From contig NZ_CP077769.1 of assembly GCF_020386615.1 (NCBI RefSeq), positions 372,001 to 436,000 of the forward strand: a stretch of 64,000 nucleotides of DNA, given 5' to 3'. Below the pieces are notes generated by a model that did not search any database, was not told the origin of the DNA, and saw only the letters and a list, made by a program, of their open reading frames with translations. Positions 44,253 to 52,571 of this stretch are shown in pieces; within the stretch, counting starts at the first letter, position 1, and every line of letters begins with the position of its first letter. A program made the translations under genes and the position numbers. Source of the DNA: Chitinophaga pendula (GTDB taxonomy: Bacteria; Bacteroidota; Bacteroidia; Chitinophagales; Chitinophagaceae).

Positions 44253-46319
44253 ATGAAAAAAACTTTAGTAACGACCTTATCTTTATTGCTATCGTTCATC
44301 GTCTTTGCGCAGGAAAGACCTTACTATTATTGCGGAGGGCAGAAAGTATACCTGAAAGTCACGCCGGATATGCTTCATGTCAAGCTGAAAGAACAACCGG
44401 TCCGCATACCTTATGCACCCATTGTACCCCGCAGCCGTTATCTCGATGCTGCCCGTGTACTACCGTACAGCAACATACGTCAGGTGCCCATACCGGTGGC
44501 GGACCGCCGGATGGCATTGCAGGATATCCGGCAGGATAGCAATATTGTTTACAGCTGGGAGGCATTGACCCTGGAAAAAGTACCGGTAATACCAACCGGA
44601 GAGATACTGGTAAAGCCGCTGGAAGGCTACCGGATACGTGATATTGTCAGCCGTTTAGGGCTTACGGACAGTGTGGATATAATACCTTATGATACTTTTC
44701 ATTTCGGTACGGAGATACTCCGGATAAGAAGGGATGAACAACTATTCCGTATTGCCAATAAAATATATGAATCGGGAGTAGTGGTATTCTCGCATCCTAA
44801 CTTCTACGTACCTACGTCCGGACAGACGAACGATCCTTACTATATATATATGAGCTGGTTCCACAACAGTAACATACCCGGTATGGATGTGAATATCGAG
44901 CCGGTGTGGCCACTGATCGCGCAGGCACCGGGTTATATCAATGTGGTTGTAATAGACGATGGCCTGGAGCCTCATGAAGATATCGCCCGTTTAAATCCTA
45001 CCGGCTGGACGCCGAGGCGACCGGGCGCGCCAGGCAACTGGGGTGCACCGTCTTCTGCCGATAAATCACATGCTATGGGGGTAGCCGGCATTATCATGGC
45101 AGATGCCAATAACCACATAGGCGTGGCGGGTGTATACCAGAATGCCGGTGCCATCCTGGGGGTGAATATCTTCTACGATAATAACGAAACGGTCAATGAC
45201 TATGCGAATGCAATCAATTATGCCTGGCAATACAACCATGCAGATGTGATCAACAATTCCTGGAACTTTCATTTTGAAAATCAGCCTGGTTATGACGCAA
45301 TAAAAAATGCGATCCAATCCGCCGAACAGCAGGGGCGGAATGGGCTGGGTACCTTGGTCGTTTTTTCGGCAGGCAATGATGGCGGCAACATACAATACCC
45401 CGCTAATGTAGAAAACGTGGTTACCGTAGGCGCTATTGAGGAGAATGGCACACATCCGGGCTATAGCGCTACCGGGCCTTCGCTGGAACTGGTAGCGGTA
45501 TCGCCTATGATACAACCGACTACTGATCGTATGGGGGCTAATGGCTACAGCAGCGGTAACTACAGGAGCACCTTCGGATATACATCCGGCGCTGCTCCAC
45601 AGGTATCCGGCGTGATTGCTAACATGCTGCTGGTCAATAAAGAATTGCCTGCTGCGATGGTACGGGATATGTTGATGGAGACAGCCACCGACCTGGGCAC
45701 ACCTGGTTATGATATTACCTACGGTGCAGGGCTGGTGAATGGTTGCCGTGCTGTAGTAGCTGCTATCATCAATGCACTGGGGCTGAAAGGGGATTGTAAT
45801 TGGAATGGTCCGGAAGAGATCTATGAATTAACAGGTGTGCCGTCAGGACCTTTGCAGGAACATATTACCTGGTCGGTTTATCCGGATGGACTGTTGAACC
45901 TATATCCCAGTGGTGTGTCGGTGCGGCTGACTAAAAACGGCGAAGGCCCGTTTTTGCTGACAGCCAGCCTGGGTACTTATTGTGGAAGAGAGATCAAATA
46001 CACGCAGATCTGCATCACGAACCCTGAAGATCGCATGGGGAGTACTTTCCAAGTATCTCCTGTACCGGCAGGAACGATGCTGACGGTGAAAAGCCTTACC
46101 GACGAAAGAGCACGCAGCGTAGTAACCGGGAGGGATATACGCCAGGTGAAAATAGCCGACCGGATGGGACATATCGTATTGCAACAATCATTTACCGCCG
46201 GTACGCGCCTGGCGACTATCAATGTGGGGGGATTGCAGGATGGCTACTATATTATCTATGTGGATAATGGCAATGGCTGGAGTAATGCCAATGGCCGGCA
46301 TATTATCATACGGCATTAA
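44253..46319 (+). CDS. Secreted S8 (subtilisin-like) serine protease
   Basis: This 688-residue secreted protease starts at ATG 44253, which gives a signal peptide (KTLVTTLSLLLSFIVFAQ). An upstream GTG at 44118 would bury it. After a prodomain-like region (about 25-190) comes the S8 catalytic domain with Asp235 (VVVIDDG), His273 (KSHAMGVAG) and Ser445 (YTSGAAPQVSG). The oxyanion Asn lies in VINNSW. The C-terminal region (about 520-688) includes a beta domain and a final segment (IADRMGHIVLQQSFTAG to the end) resembling a T9SS type A sorting domain, although the usual PNP motif is weak (VSPVPAG). It is probably released or attached at the surface. Single gene with a strong bidirectional terminator. 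Confidence 0.9.
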   Translation: MKKTLVTTLSLLLSFIVFAQERPYYYCGGQKVYLKVTPDMLHVKLKEQPVRIPYAPIVPRSRYLDAARVLPYSNIRQVPIPVADRRMALQDIRQDSNIVYSWEALTLEKVPVIPTGEILVKPLEGYRIRDIVSRLGLTDSVDIIPYDTFHFGTEILRIRRDEQLFRIANKIYESGVVVFSHPNFYVPTSGQTNDPYYIYMSWFHNSNIPGMDVNIEPVWPLIAQAPGYINVVVIDDGLEPHEDIARLNPTGWTPRRPGAPGNWGAPSSADKSHAMGVAGIIMADANNHIGVAGVYQNAGAILGVNIFYDNNETVNDYANAINYAWQYNHADVINNSWNFHFENQPGYDAIKNAIQSAEQQGRNGLGTLVVFSAGNDGGNIQYPANVENVVTVGAIEENGTHPGYSATGPSLELVAVSPMIQPTTDRMGANGYSSGNYRSTFGYTSGAAPQVSGVIANMLLVNKELPAAMVRDMLMETATDLGTPGYDITYGAGLVNGCRAVVAAIINALGLKGDCNWNGPEEIYELTGVPSGPLQEHITWSVYPDGLLNLYPSGVSVRLTKNGEGPFLLTASLGTYCGREIKYTQICITNPEDRMGSTFQVSPVPAGTMLTVKSLTDERARSVVTGRDIRQVKIADRMGHIVLQQSFTAGTRLATINVGGLQDGYYIIYVDNGNGWSNANGRHIIIRH

Positions 46320-46320
46320 T

Positions 46321-46357
46321 AAAAAACAAAAGGGGCATTAAGCCCCTTTTGTTTTTT
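46321..46357. terminator. Bidirectional terminator between protease and efflux operon
   Basis: A 16-bp perfect stem, AAAAAACAAAAGGGGC / GCCCCTTTTGTTTTTT, with a 5-nt loop. A-tract and T-tract on both arms let it serve both convergent units. Confidence 0.93.
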
Positions 46358-46358
46358 A

Positions 46359-49300
46359 TCAGTCGATTACCGGTTCGGTATCTTCTTTAGGTGCAGGTGG
46401 TTGGCTGGATTTCTGCAACCAGTAGTAGAGCGGTGGAATTACCACTGGTGTGAACAGCAGTGTAAATGTCAATCCACCGATAATTACAGTAGCTAATGGG
46501 CGTTGTACGTCGGAGCCTATACCTGTGCTGATCGCTGCAGGTACAAGACCGATGATAGCCACTATCAGCATCATCATAATAGCCTTGAACTGATCTACGG
46601 ATACCTTGAGTACAGATGCTTTCAGGGTAAGCGGTGATTTGTATAGTTCCCGGTTCAGGGCTGATACCAGCAGTACGCCGGCCATGACCGATATACCGAA
46701 TATGGATACGAAACCAACACCGCCGGATACATTGAAGTGATATCCCCGTATAAAAAGGGCAATGATACCACCTGCCATCGCTACCAGTATACAGCTCATG
46801 GTAACGAAGGTCTGTTTCATACTCTTGAACAGCATGAACAGGAATACGAATACGATCACTACGGTCAGCGGGATGGTGAGTGATAATTGTTTACCAGCCC
46901 GTTCCAGGTTTTCGTACTGACCGCCGTAGATGATGTCATATCCTTTCGGCACTTTGATCTGTGCACTGATTTTCTCCTGTAGTTCTGATACGAAAGAGCC
47001 CTGGTCACGTCCACGGACGTTGGTACGCACGGTGATCATACGTTTGCCATCCAGGCGGTAAATATTGGTCTGGCCGTCGATGAATTGTATGTCTGCCAGT
47101 TGTTCCATCGGAATGAGAGCTCCTGTGGCGGAGGATACCTGCAGACTTTTGATGGCTTCTACGGTATTGCGGTATTCGGGCAGGTAGCGGATAATGATAT
47201 CATATCTCTTGGTGCCATCGTAGAGGGCGCCGATGGGTTTACCACCGATCGCTGCTTCTATCATGCCTTGTATATCACTTACATTAATACCAAAGCGGGC
47301 TGCGCTTTCCCTGTTTATTTTGATTGCCAGCTGCGACTGGGTACCTTCCTGTTCGATGTTGACAGAGGCGGAACCTGGCGTCGCTTTTACGATGGTCGCT
47401 ATACTATCAGCTTTGCGGCGCATGAGGGAGAGGTCGTCGCCTACCACAGAGATCGCGAGATCAGCGGCACTACCGGTTACAATCTCCATTACCTGGTCGA
47501 TGATAGGCTGACCAGAATTAAAGGAAGCGCCGGGAATGTTTCTTTCCAAATCTTGCTGCATACGTCTTACCAGTTCTTTTTTGCTGATGGTATCGCTCCA
47601 GAGTTTATAATCTTTGAGGCCGATCAGTATTTCGGTACGGTTGGCCGGGAAAGGATCGGTACCATCATCGTTGCGACCGGACTGGGTAATGACGTATTTA
47701 ACCGGCGGATATTTCGCAGCGATCTCCCTGATCCGTGGAGCTATTTTGGCATTTTCCTGGATGGTAACACCTGCCGGAAGGAAAGAACGCATGAAGATAG
47801 AGCCTTCATCCAGTTCGGGCAGGAATTCAGAACCAAGTTTAGCACCTACGCTAATGAATAACAGGATGATCACTCCAGCGACGATCACCGTCTGTTTGTG
47901 AAACCGCAAGAAGAAATTGAGCGAACTTTTATACCTGGCTTCAAGAAAGTCGAGTACGACGTTCTTATGCGCTTTCATAGGTTTGGTAGAAGACAGTGCC
48001 TTTTTGTAAGCGAAGGATATCAGTACCGGTATTAATGAAAGGGCGCATATCATAGAGCCTATTACCGCGAATGCCAGCGTGAGGGCCATGGGAGAGAACA
48101 GTTTACCTTCCACACGGGTCATAAGCAGGATGGGGGTATAAGCCAGGATGATGATGGTAACGGAGAAAAAGATCTCCCGGCCTACTTCCTGGGCAGCGGA
48201 GAGGGTGATGCCAACGATACCGCTTTTCTTTTCCTGTTCGGTAGCATGCCGGTACCGGCGGATGAGGTGTTCTGCCATTACGCAGGCGCCGTCAACGATA
48301 ATACCGAAGTCGATCGCCCCCAGGGACAATAGGTTGGCAGGTATACCAGTGAGTCGCATGAGGATGAATGCGAACAGCAGCGCGAAAGGAATCGTGGCGG
48401 TCACTACCAGCGCAGATCTGATACTACCCAGGAAAAGTACGAGGATGATGATTACAATACTTACGCCTTCCAGCAGGGTATGCGATACCGTTTCGAGAGA
48501 GTGGTTGATCAGGAAGCTCCTGTCATAGAGCACTCTCATTTTCACGCCTTCCGGTAGTTCGGTATCGGTAAGGTCGGCTATTTTGGCCTTTAGCACTTTC
48601 AATACTTCGCTGGGATTCTCTCCTCTACGCAGGAGAATGATACCTTCCGGCGAGCCTATTTTGTCAATACCTTCATCGGGTACGGCATATCCCAATACGC
48701 CTGCCGGTGGCGGCGGTGTGGTCTCTACGGTTGCTACGTCTTTAATGTATACGGGCGTACCGCTAACGGAGGTGAGTACGATATTCTGGATATCTTTTTC
48801 CGATTTTACGGTACCCAGCCCACGTACGGCAAAGCCTTGACCTCCTCTTTCTATGACGTTACCACCGGTGTTCTGGTTATTTTTTTGTACTGCGTCGATA
48901 ACATCCTGTAGTTTCAGATTGTATTTACGCAGTTTATCCGGGGCGGTGAGTATATGGAATTGTTTCAGTGGTCCGCCGAAGTTGGTAACATCCGCGATAC
49001 CTGGTACCTGGAGAATGGCGGGTCTTATCACCCAGTCCTGCAGATCGCGGAGCTGCATGGGAGTATAGTTCGGCGGCGCTTCTACTACATAACGGTATAT
49101 TTCACCCACAGCAGTGGTAAGAGGAGCCAGCTCCGGAGTTACGCCGTCGGGCAGCTGTACGGAAGAAAGTCTTTCTATTACTTGCTGACGGGCGAAGTAG
49201 TCGTCGGTACCGTCCTGGAAGGTGAGCTGCACGACAGAAAGACCGAAGATAGTACGGCTTCTGCGATCAAGTACCCGTGGTACGTTGTTGAGCGCCCTTT

Positions 49301-49508
49301 CAATAGGAACGGTCACCTGTTGTTCTACTTCTTCTGCAGCCCTCCCTTCATAGGGGGCCACAATGATAACATTGGTATCGGCAATGTCCGGGTATGCTTC
49401 TATTTTCAGTTGTGTAAAGCACCAGTATCCAAGTACAGACAGTACTACTGCTGCAATGATAACGGCCCAGCGGTTGCGTAAAGAGAATATAAGGATATTG
49501 CGAATCAT
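46359..49508 (-). CDS. czcA: CzcA-type heavy-metal efflux RND pump
   Basis: This 1049-residue inner-membrane proton antiporter expels metal ions through a tripartite channel. It has the RND layout: an N-terminal helix (WAVIIAAVVLSVLGYW), a first periplasmic loop, a six-helix block, a second loop and a final six-helix block. The transmembrane motif DFGIIVDGACVMAE near residue 400 fits the DFG-x3-D-x6-E signature of the HME1 group that exports Co, Zn and Cd, not the Cu/Ag CusA group. It is the last gene of the operon; its ATG overlaps the DUF190 stop by 4 nt, so translation is probably coupled. The convergent terminator follows immediately. Confidence 0.93.
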   Translation of the reverse strand: MIRNILIFSLRNRWAVIIAAVVLSVLGYWCFTQLKIEAYPDIADTNVIIVAPYEGRAAEEVEQQVTVPIERALNNVPRVLDRRSRTIFGLSVVQLTFQDGTDDYFARQQVIERLSSVQLPDGVTPELAPLTTAVGEIYRYVVEAPPNYTPMQLRDLQDWVIRPAILQVPGIADVTNFGGPLKQFHILTAPDKLRKYNLKLQDVIDAVQKNNQNTGGNVIERGGQGFAVRGLGTVKSEKDIQNIVLTSVSGTPVYIKDVATVETTPPPPAGVLGYAVPDEGIDKIGSPEGIILLRRGENPSEVLKVLKAKIADLTDTELPEGVKMRVLYDRSFLINHSLETVSHTLLEGVSIVIIILVLFLGSIRSALVVTATIPFALLFAFILMRLTGIPANLLSLGAIDFGIIVDGACVMAEHLIRRYRHATEQEKKSGIVGITLSAAQEVGREIFFSVTIIILAYTPILLMTRVEGKLFSPMALTLAFAVIGSMICALSLIPVLISFAYKKALSSTKPMKAHKNVVLDFLEARYKSSLNFFLRFHKQTVIVAGVIILLFISVGAKLGSEFLPELDEGSIFMRSFLPAGVTIQENAKIAPRIREIAAKYPPVKYVITQSGRNDDGTDPFPANRTEILIGLKDYKLWSDTISKKELVRRMQQDLERNIPGASFNSGQPIIDQVMEIVTGSAADLAISVVGDDLSLMRRKADSIATIVKATPGSASVNIEQEGTQSQLAIKINRESAARFGINVSDIQGMIEAAIGGKPIGALYDGTKRYDIIIRYLPEYRNTVEAIKSLQVSSATGALIPMEQLADIQFIDGQTNIYRLDGKRMITVRTNVRGRDQGSFVSELQEKISAQIKVPKGYDIIYGGQYENLERAGKQLSLTIPLTVVIVFVFLFMLFKSMKQTFVTMSCILVAMAGGIIALFIRGYHFNVSGGVGFVSIFGISVMAGVLLVSALNRELYKSPLTLKASVLKVSVDQFKAIMMMLIVAIIGLVPAAISTGIGSDVQRPLATVIIGGLTFTLLFTPVVIPPLYYWLQKSSQPPAPKEDTEPVID

Positions 49509-49816
49509 AATCCGAACTGGTCTACTTGATGTGTAATAATAAATCCTCCTTTATATTCTGTTCTGAGACGATGAAGTACTTCGCGTACTTTATTTTCCTC
49601 ATCGATAAAGGTGATCATGATGGGGGGATCGTCGAAGGAGAATATCTGGTTGGGGCGTTTGATCTGTTGATTGGTGCCAAAGCCCATGATGCCCTGATAG
49701 GCGGTAGCTCCTTTGATGTTATTGATCAGCAGGAGTTGCATGATGAATTCATACAACGGTTGTGCACCGTAAAGATCATTTTTGTCGAGGAAGATCTGCG
49801 CTTGTAGCATGTGCAA
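49505..49816 (-). CDS. DUF190 (PII-like) protein in the czc operon
   Basis: This 103-residue protein matches DUF190, a family with a PII-like ferredoxin fold: AQIFLDKNDLYGAQPLYEFI, then GATAYQGIMGFGTNQQI and PIMITFIDEENKVREVLHRL. PII-like proteins usually form trimers that bind nucleotides or metals and touch a membrane transporter. Here it lies between adaptor and pump genes, 8 bp after the adaptor and overlapping the pump start by 4 nt (ATGA). Placement suggests it senses or modulates the pump; this is inferred. A second ATG two codons in (49810) is an alternative start. No signal peptide, so it is cytoplasmic. Confidence 0.82.
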   Translation of the reverse strand: MHMLQAQIFLDKNDLYGAQPLYEFIMQLLLINNIKGATAYQGIMGFGTNQQIKRPNQIFSFDDPPIMITFIDEENKVREVLHRLRTEYKGGFIITHQVDQFGL

Positions 49817-49824
49817 GTAGGGGT

Positions 49825-50895
49825 TTAGTATCCAAATGAAATACCTTTCAGTTCCATTGCGCCATCGGTAACGATCTTGTCGCCTTCTGCCAGCCCGTTA
49901 TAGATAACGATACGGTCGGTCACTTGTGTACCGATAAGGACTTCGCGGCGCTCGAACGTGTTATCGTTGCCTTTCAGGAACACGTAGTTTTTACCTTGTA
50001 CGGTAATAAGGGCGGACCTGGGTATAGAAAGGGTGTTGCCTTCGCTGACGTCAAAAGTGACGTTGGCGAACATACCGGCTTTTAATTGTCCTTTACTATC
50101 GTTTAGCCCAATGCGTAACTTCACCATGCGGGTGATATTATCTACCACTTCGCCGATATTTTCGATGGTACCGCTGAAGCTTTGATCCGGGTAGGAGGTA
50201 AATTTAAGATGACAGGTGCTGCCTTCTTTTACTTTGGCTACCTGGTTTTCCGGCATGTCGCAGATGATCCATATCTTTTTGGGAGGAGCATTCAGAAGGC
50301 CTTTGGGATCGAAACCTGCCAGTTTTAAGGTAGACTCATGTTGAATAATAGCGGTCTTTTCGTTGGCCAGTTCTGTCTGAGCAACGGCCAGATCGGTTTG
50401 AGCGCTGATAAGATCGGTTTTGGCATTAGATACGTCTTTACCGGTACCGGCGCCATGTTCGGCGAGGTCCTGGAAGCGGTCGAGTTCGATCTGTTTCTGG
50501 CTGACGATTGCTTTTTTCTGTTGTATGATGCTTGTTTTTTCCCGGATATTGATGATGTGTTGCAGCATCTCAGTGTAGGCACCGGTGATATCGGGATTGT
50601 CGAATAGTACGATATTCTGTGCTGCGTTTTCGGAGCTGTGAACTACGGTGGCGACTACTCTGGCCGGAGCTGACAAGGCGGTGTTAAGATCGCTTTTGGT
50701 TACTCCGGCTACTTTGAAATAACTTAAAGTAAGGCTATCGGCCGGGAACTGTACGATGCGTCCGCTGTCTTTTACGACAGGCTTATTTGATACGGGTGCT
50801 GCTTTTTTTTCCGGACTGTGGGAACCACAGGATAGCAGGATGGCCGGCAGTGCAGCTATGAGTAGAGGTGCTACTATACTTTTCATCTGAAACAT
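49825..50895 (-). CDS. RND efflux periplasmic adaptor subunit (CzcB-like)
   Basis: This 356-residue membrane fusion protein links the RND pump to the outer-membrane channel. A lipoprotein signal (VAPLLIAALPAILLSCGS, with Cys near residue 23) anchors it. The lipoyl/barrel-sandwich halves flank a helical hairpin (about 120-200, EMLQHIINIREKTSIIQQKK onward), followed by a beta-barrel (ENQVAKVKEGSTCHLKFTSY) and a membrane-proximal domain (IPRSALITVQGKNYVFLK). The ATG at 50895 overlaps the TolC-like stop by 1 nt. A start three codons in (50886) is also possible. The gap to DUF190 is 8 bp, so the genes form one operon. Confidence 0.9.
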   Translation of the reverse strand: MFQMKSIVAPLLIAALPAILLSCGSHSPEKKAAPVSNKPVVKDSGRIVQFPADSLTLSYFKVAGVTKSDLNTALSAPARVVATVVHSSENAAQNIVLFDNPDITGAYTEMLQHIINIREKTSIIQQKKAIVSQKQIELDRFQDLAEHGAGTGKDVSNAKTDLISAQTDLAVAQTELANEKTAIIQHESTLKLAGFDPKGLLNAPPKKIWIICDMPENQVAKVKEGSTCHLKFTSYPDQSFSGTIENIGEVVDNITRMVKLRIGLNDSKGQLKAGMFANVTFDVSEGNTLSIPRSALITVQGKNYVFLKGNDNTFERREVLIGTQVTDRIVIYNGLAEGDKIVTDGAMELKGISFGY

Positions 50896-52145
50896 TAGAG
50901 TTGATTAATTAATCCTGTTACGTATAATAATTGGAGATAGCTTTTGCGATAGTCGTATAAGGCTGCATAATACATCTTCTGGGTATCGAACCAGGTACGT
51001 TGTGCATCGAGAAAGTCGATGATGGTAGTACCCCCGCGGGTATATGCGTATCTCACGGATTGCAATACTTGCTCGGACCGGGCGAGTATGTTGCTGTATT
51101 TTGCCACGGCTTCTTTATTCAGCTGAAAAGAGTTGAAGGCGGTCTGTACTTCCGTCTGTGCCTGTTGTTTGATAGCAGCCAGTGCCTGTTCGGTCTGTTG
51201 TAGTTGCAGTTTGGACTTTTTGATCTCTCCCTGGTTACGACTGAAGAAAGGAAGATCGATGGTACCGAAGAAACCAAAGTAGGGGACGGTATTCTGCGGG
51301 TTCCAAATGAAGCCCATTTCCGGTACAGGATGGGACAGGGATCGTTGTAGTTTGATGTTACTATGTGCGATATCGATATTGCCCTGGGCTACCTGGAGGT
51401 CTGGTCGTTGGCGGTAAGAAAGACTGATGAGGCTATCCACCTGCTCGATGACTGCCAGGGTAATTACCGGATCATTGGCATCGATCTGCAAGGTGTCGAT
51501 GCTTCCCATCAGTAATTGAAGATTGCGTACTTCATTGCGATAGCTTTCTGTAGCGGAATGTAATTGCAGCAGGTATTGATCGGAGAGCAGTTGCGTTCTG
51601 GCCAGTTCACTTTCGCTGATCACCTGGTTTTTCAGCCGGATCGTTTGTGTGCTGACGAGGCTATCGATGTTGGTTTTGGCCTGTGTAACAAGGTCGAGGT
51701 TCATTTTACTGTACCAGACGTCCAGCCATTTATTACCGGTAGCGGAGACTACACCCATTTCAGTACCGCTGTAGTTTTTGGCGGCGAGGTTCACTGTTTT
51801 TTCGGCGACCTCTATTTTGTATTTACGTTGTCCTGCCAGCTGAAACTCTTTTGTGAGCTGCCACCATACCTGGCGGTTCTGGTTATTGTAAAATTTCGTG
51901 CCTTCGGCGAAACGTTTACTTTCCATCAGCTGGAGGGTCTGATTGTTCAGTTTGGGATTGGGCCTTAGTCCGGCCGTGATCACATCCCCCTGCGCAATAG
52001 CAGTGTTAAGACTTTCCGGTTTGAGGAAGGGGTTATTCTTTTGTGCCGTTCGCATTGCCTGTTGCATAGTAAGCCCTGACTGTGCCTGGGCTATCCGTGT
52101 AAGGATAATGGTACAGAGCAGGCTGAGAAAGATTTTTTGGATCAT
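50895..52145 (-). CDS. TolC-family outer-membrane channel (CzcC-like)
   Basis: This 416-residue protein is the outer-membrane exit duct of the efflux system. A signal peptide (about residues 1-22, ending ARIAQA) is followed by two outer-membrane efflux protein repeats of long helices and beta strands. Segments such as SRNQGEIKKSKLQLQQTEQALAAI and GGTTIIDFLDAQRTWFDTQK are typical of CzcC/CusC proteins. It is the first gene of the operon (tolC-like, adaptor, DUF190, pump), on the reverse strand. No exact TAnnTTTG promoter is visible upstream and no regulator gene (CopR-, CadC- or CzcR-like) adjoins it, so control is unclear. Confidence 0.9.
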   Translation of the reverse strand: MIQKIFLSLLCTIILTRIAQAQSGLTMQQAMRTAQKNNPFLKPESLNTAIAQGDVITAGLRPNPKLNNQTLQLMESKRFAEGTKFYNNQNRQVWWQLTKEFQLAGQRKYKIEVAEKTVNLAAKNYSGTEMGVVSATGNKWLDVWYSKMNLDLVTQAKTNIDSLVSTQTIRLKNQVISESELARTQLLSDQYLLQLHSATESYRNEVRNLQLLMGSIDTLQIDANDPVITLAVIEQVDSLISLSYRQRPDLQVAQGNIDIAHSNIKLQRSLSHPVPEMGFIWNPQNTVPYFGFFGTIDLPFFSRNQGEIKKSKLQLQQTEQALAAIKQQAQTEVQTAFNSFQLNKEAVAKYSNILARSEQVLQSVRYAYTRGGTTIIDFLDAQRTWFDTQKMYYAALYDYRKSYLQLLYVTGLINQL

Positions 52146-52515
52146 ACCTTTCGATTCCGTTGATGTTTTTATTGTTAGTATTTATAGTCGGGAATGTTGC
52201 TACTCTTATATATACAAACAGTATTGTTGCAGGAAAGTTCTTAAAGCGGCCGATTGCTACGGGCATAACGGTGCCAGCTGGTCGATGACCGGCAAAAAAT
52301 CTGTTCAGGTGATAGTCATTTCAGGAAATTATTGTTCACTACGCGCACGGAAGAATCGTCACAGATCCAGGCCAATGCCGGAGTGCCTCATACTAATGCA
52401 TCATAAATACCGGGGCAAGGTAGGTATTATTTCAGGTGATGAGGAAATGGAGCGCCTTAAAACTTTATTAAAAATGCCAAACCGTATGCATATACGGCAG
52501 CGGGTGAATGGCATG
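52146..52515. other. Intergenic region upstream of the czc operon
   Basis: About 370 bp that should hold the operon promoter. A reverse-strand TACTGTTTG near 52220-52228 is one base too long for the consensus. The decamer TTGTTCACTA occurs at 52332-52341. No credible gene was seen; a long forward frame here runs antisense into the TolC gene. Confidence 0.4.
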
Positions 52516-52550
52516 AAAAAGGCCGTCCTCCTGACAGGGACAGCCTTTTT
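52516..52550. terminator. Bidirectional terminator downstream of the PBP1A gene
   Basis: AAAAAGGCCGTCC and GGGACAGCCTTTTT form a 13-position stem with one mismatch. A-tract and T-tract flank it. It ends the reverse-strand PBP1A gene, 22 bp away. Confidence 0.8.
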
Positions 52551-52571
52551 ATAGGTTAAACCAATTGGTTA

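Noticed and set aside
51943..52554. 203-codon forward frame antisense to the TolC gene and across the following gap
   Set aside because: Half is antisense to a conserved gene, and its end is translated terminator sequence.
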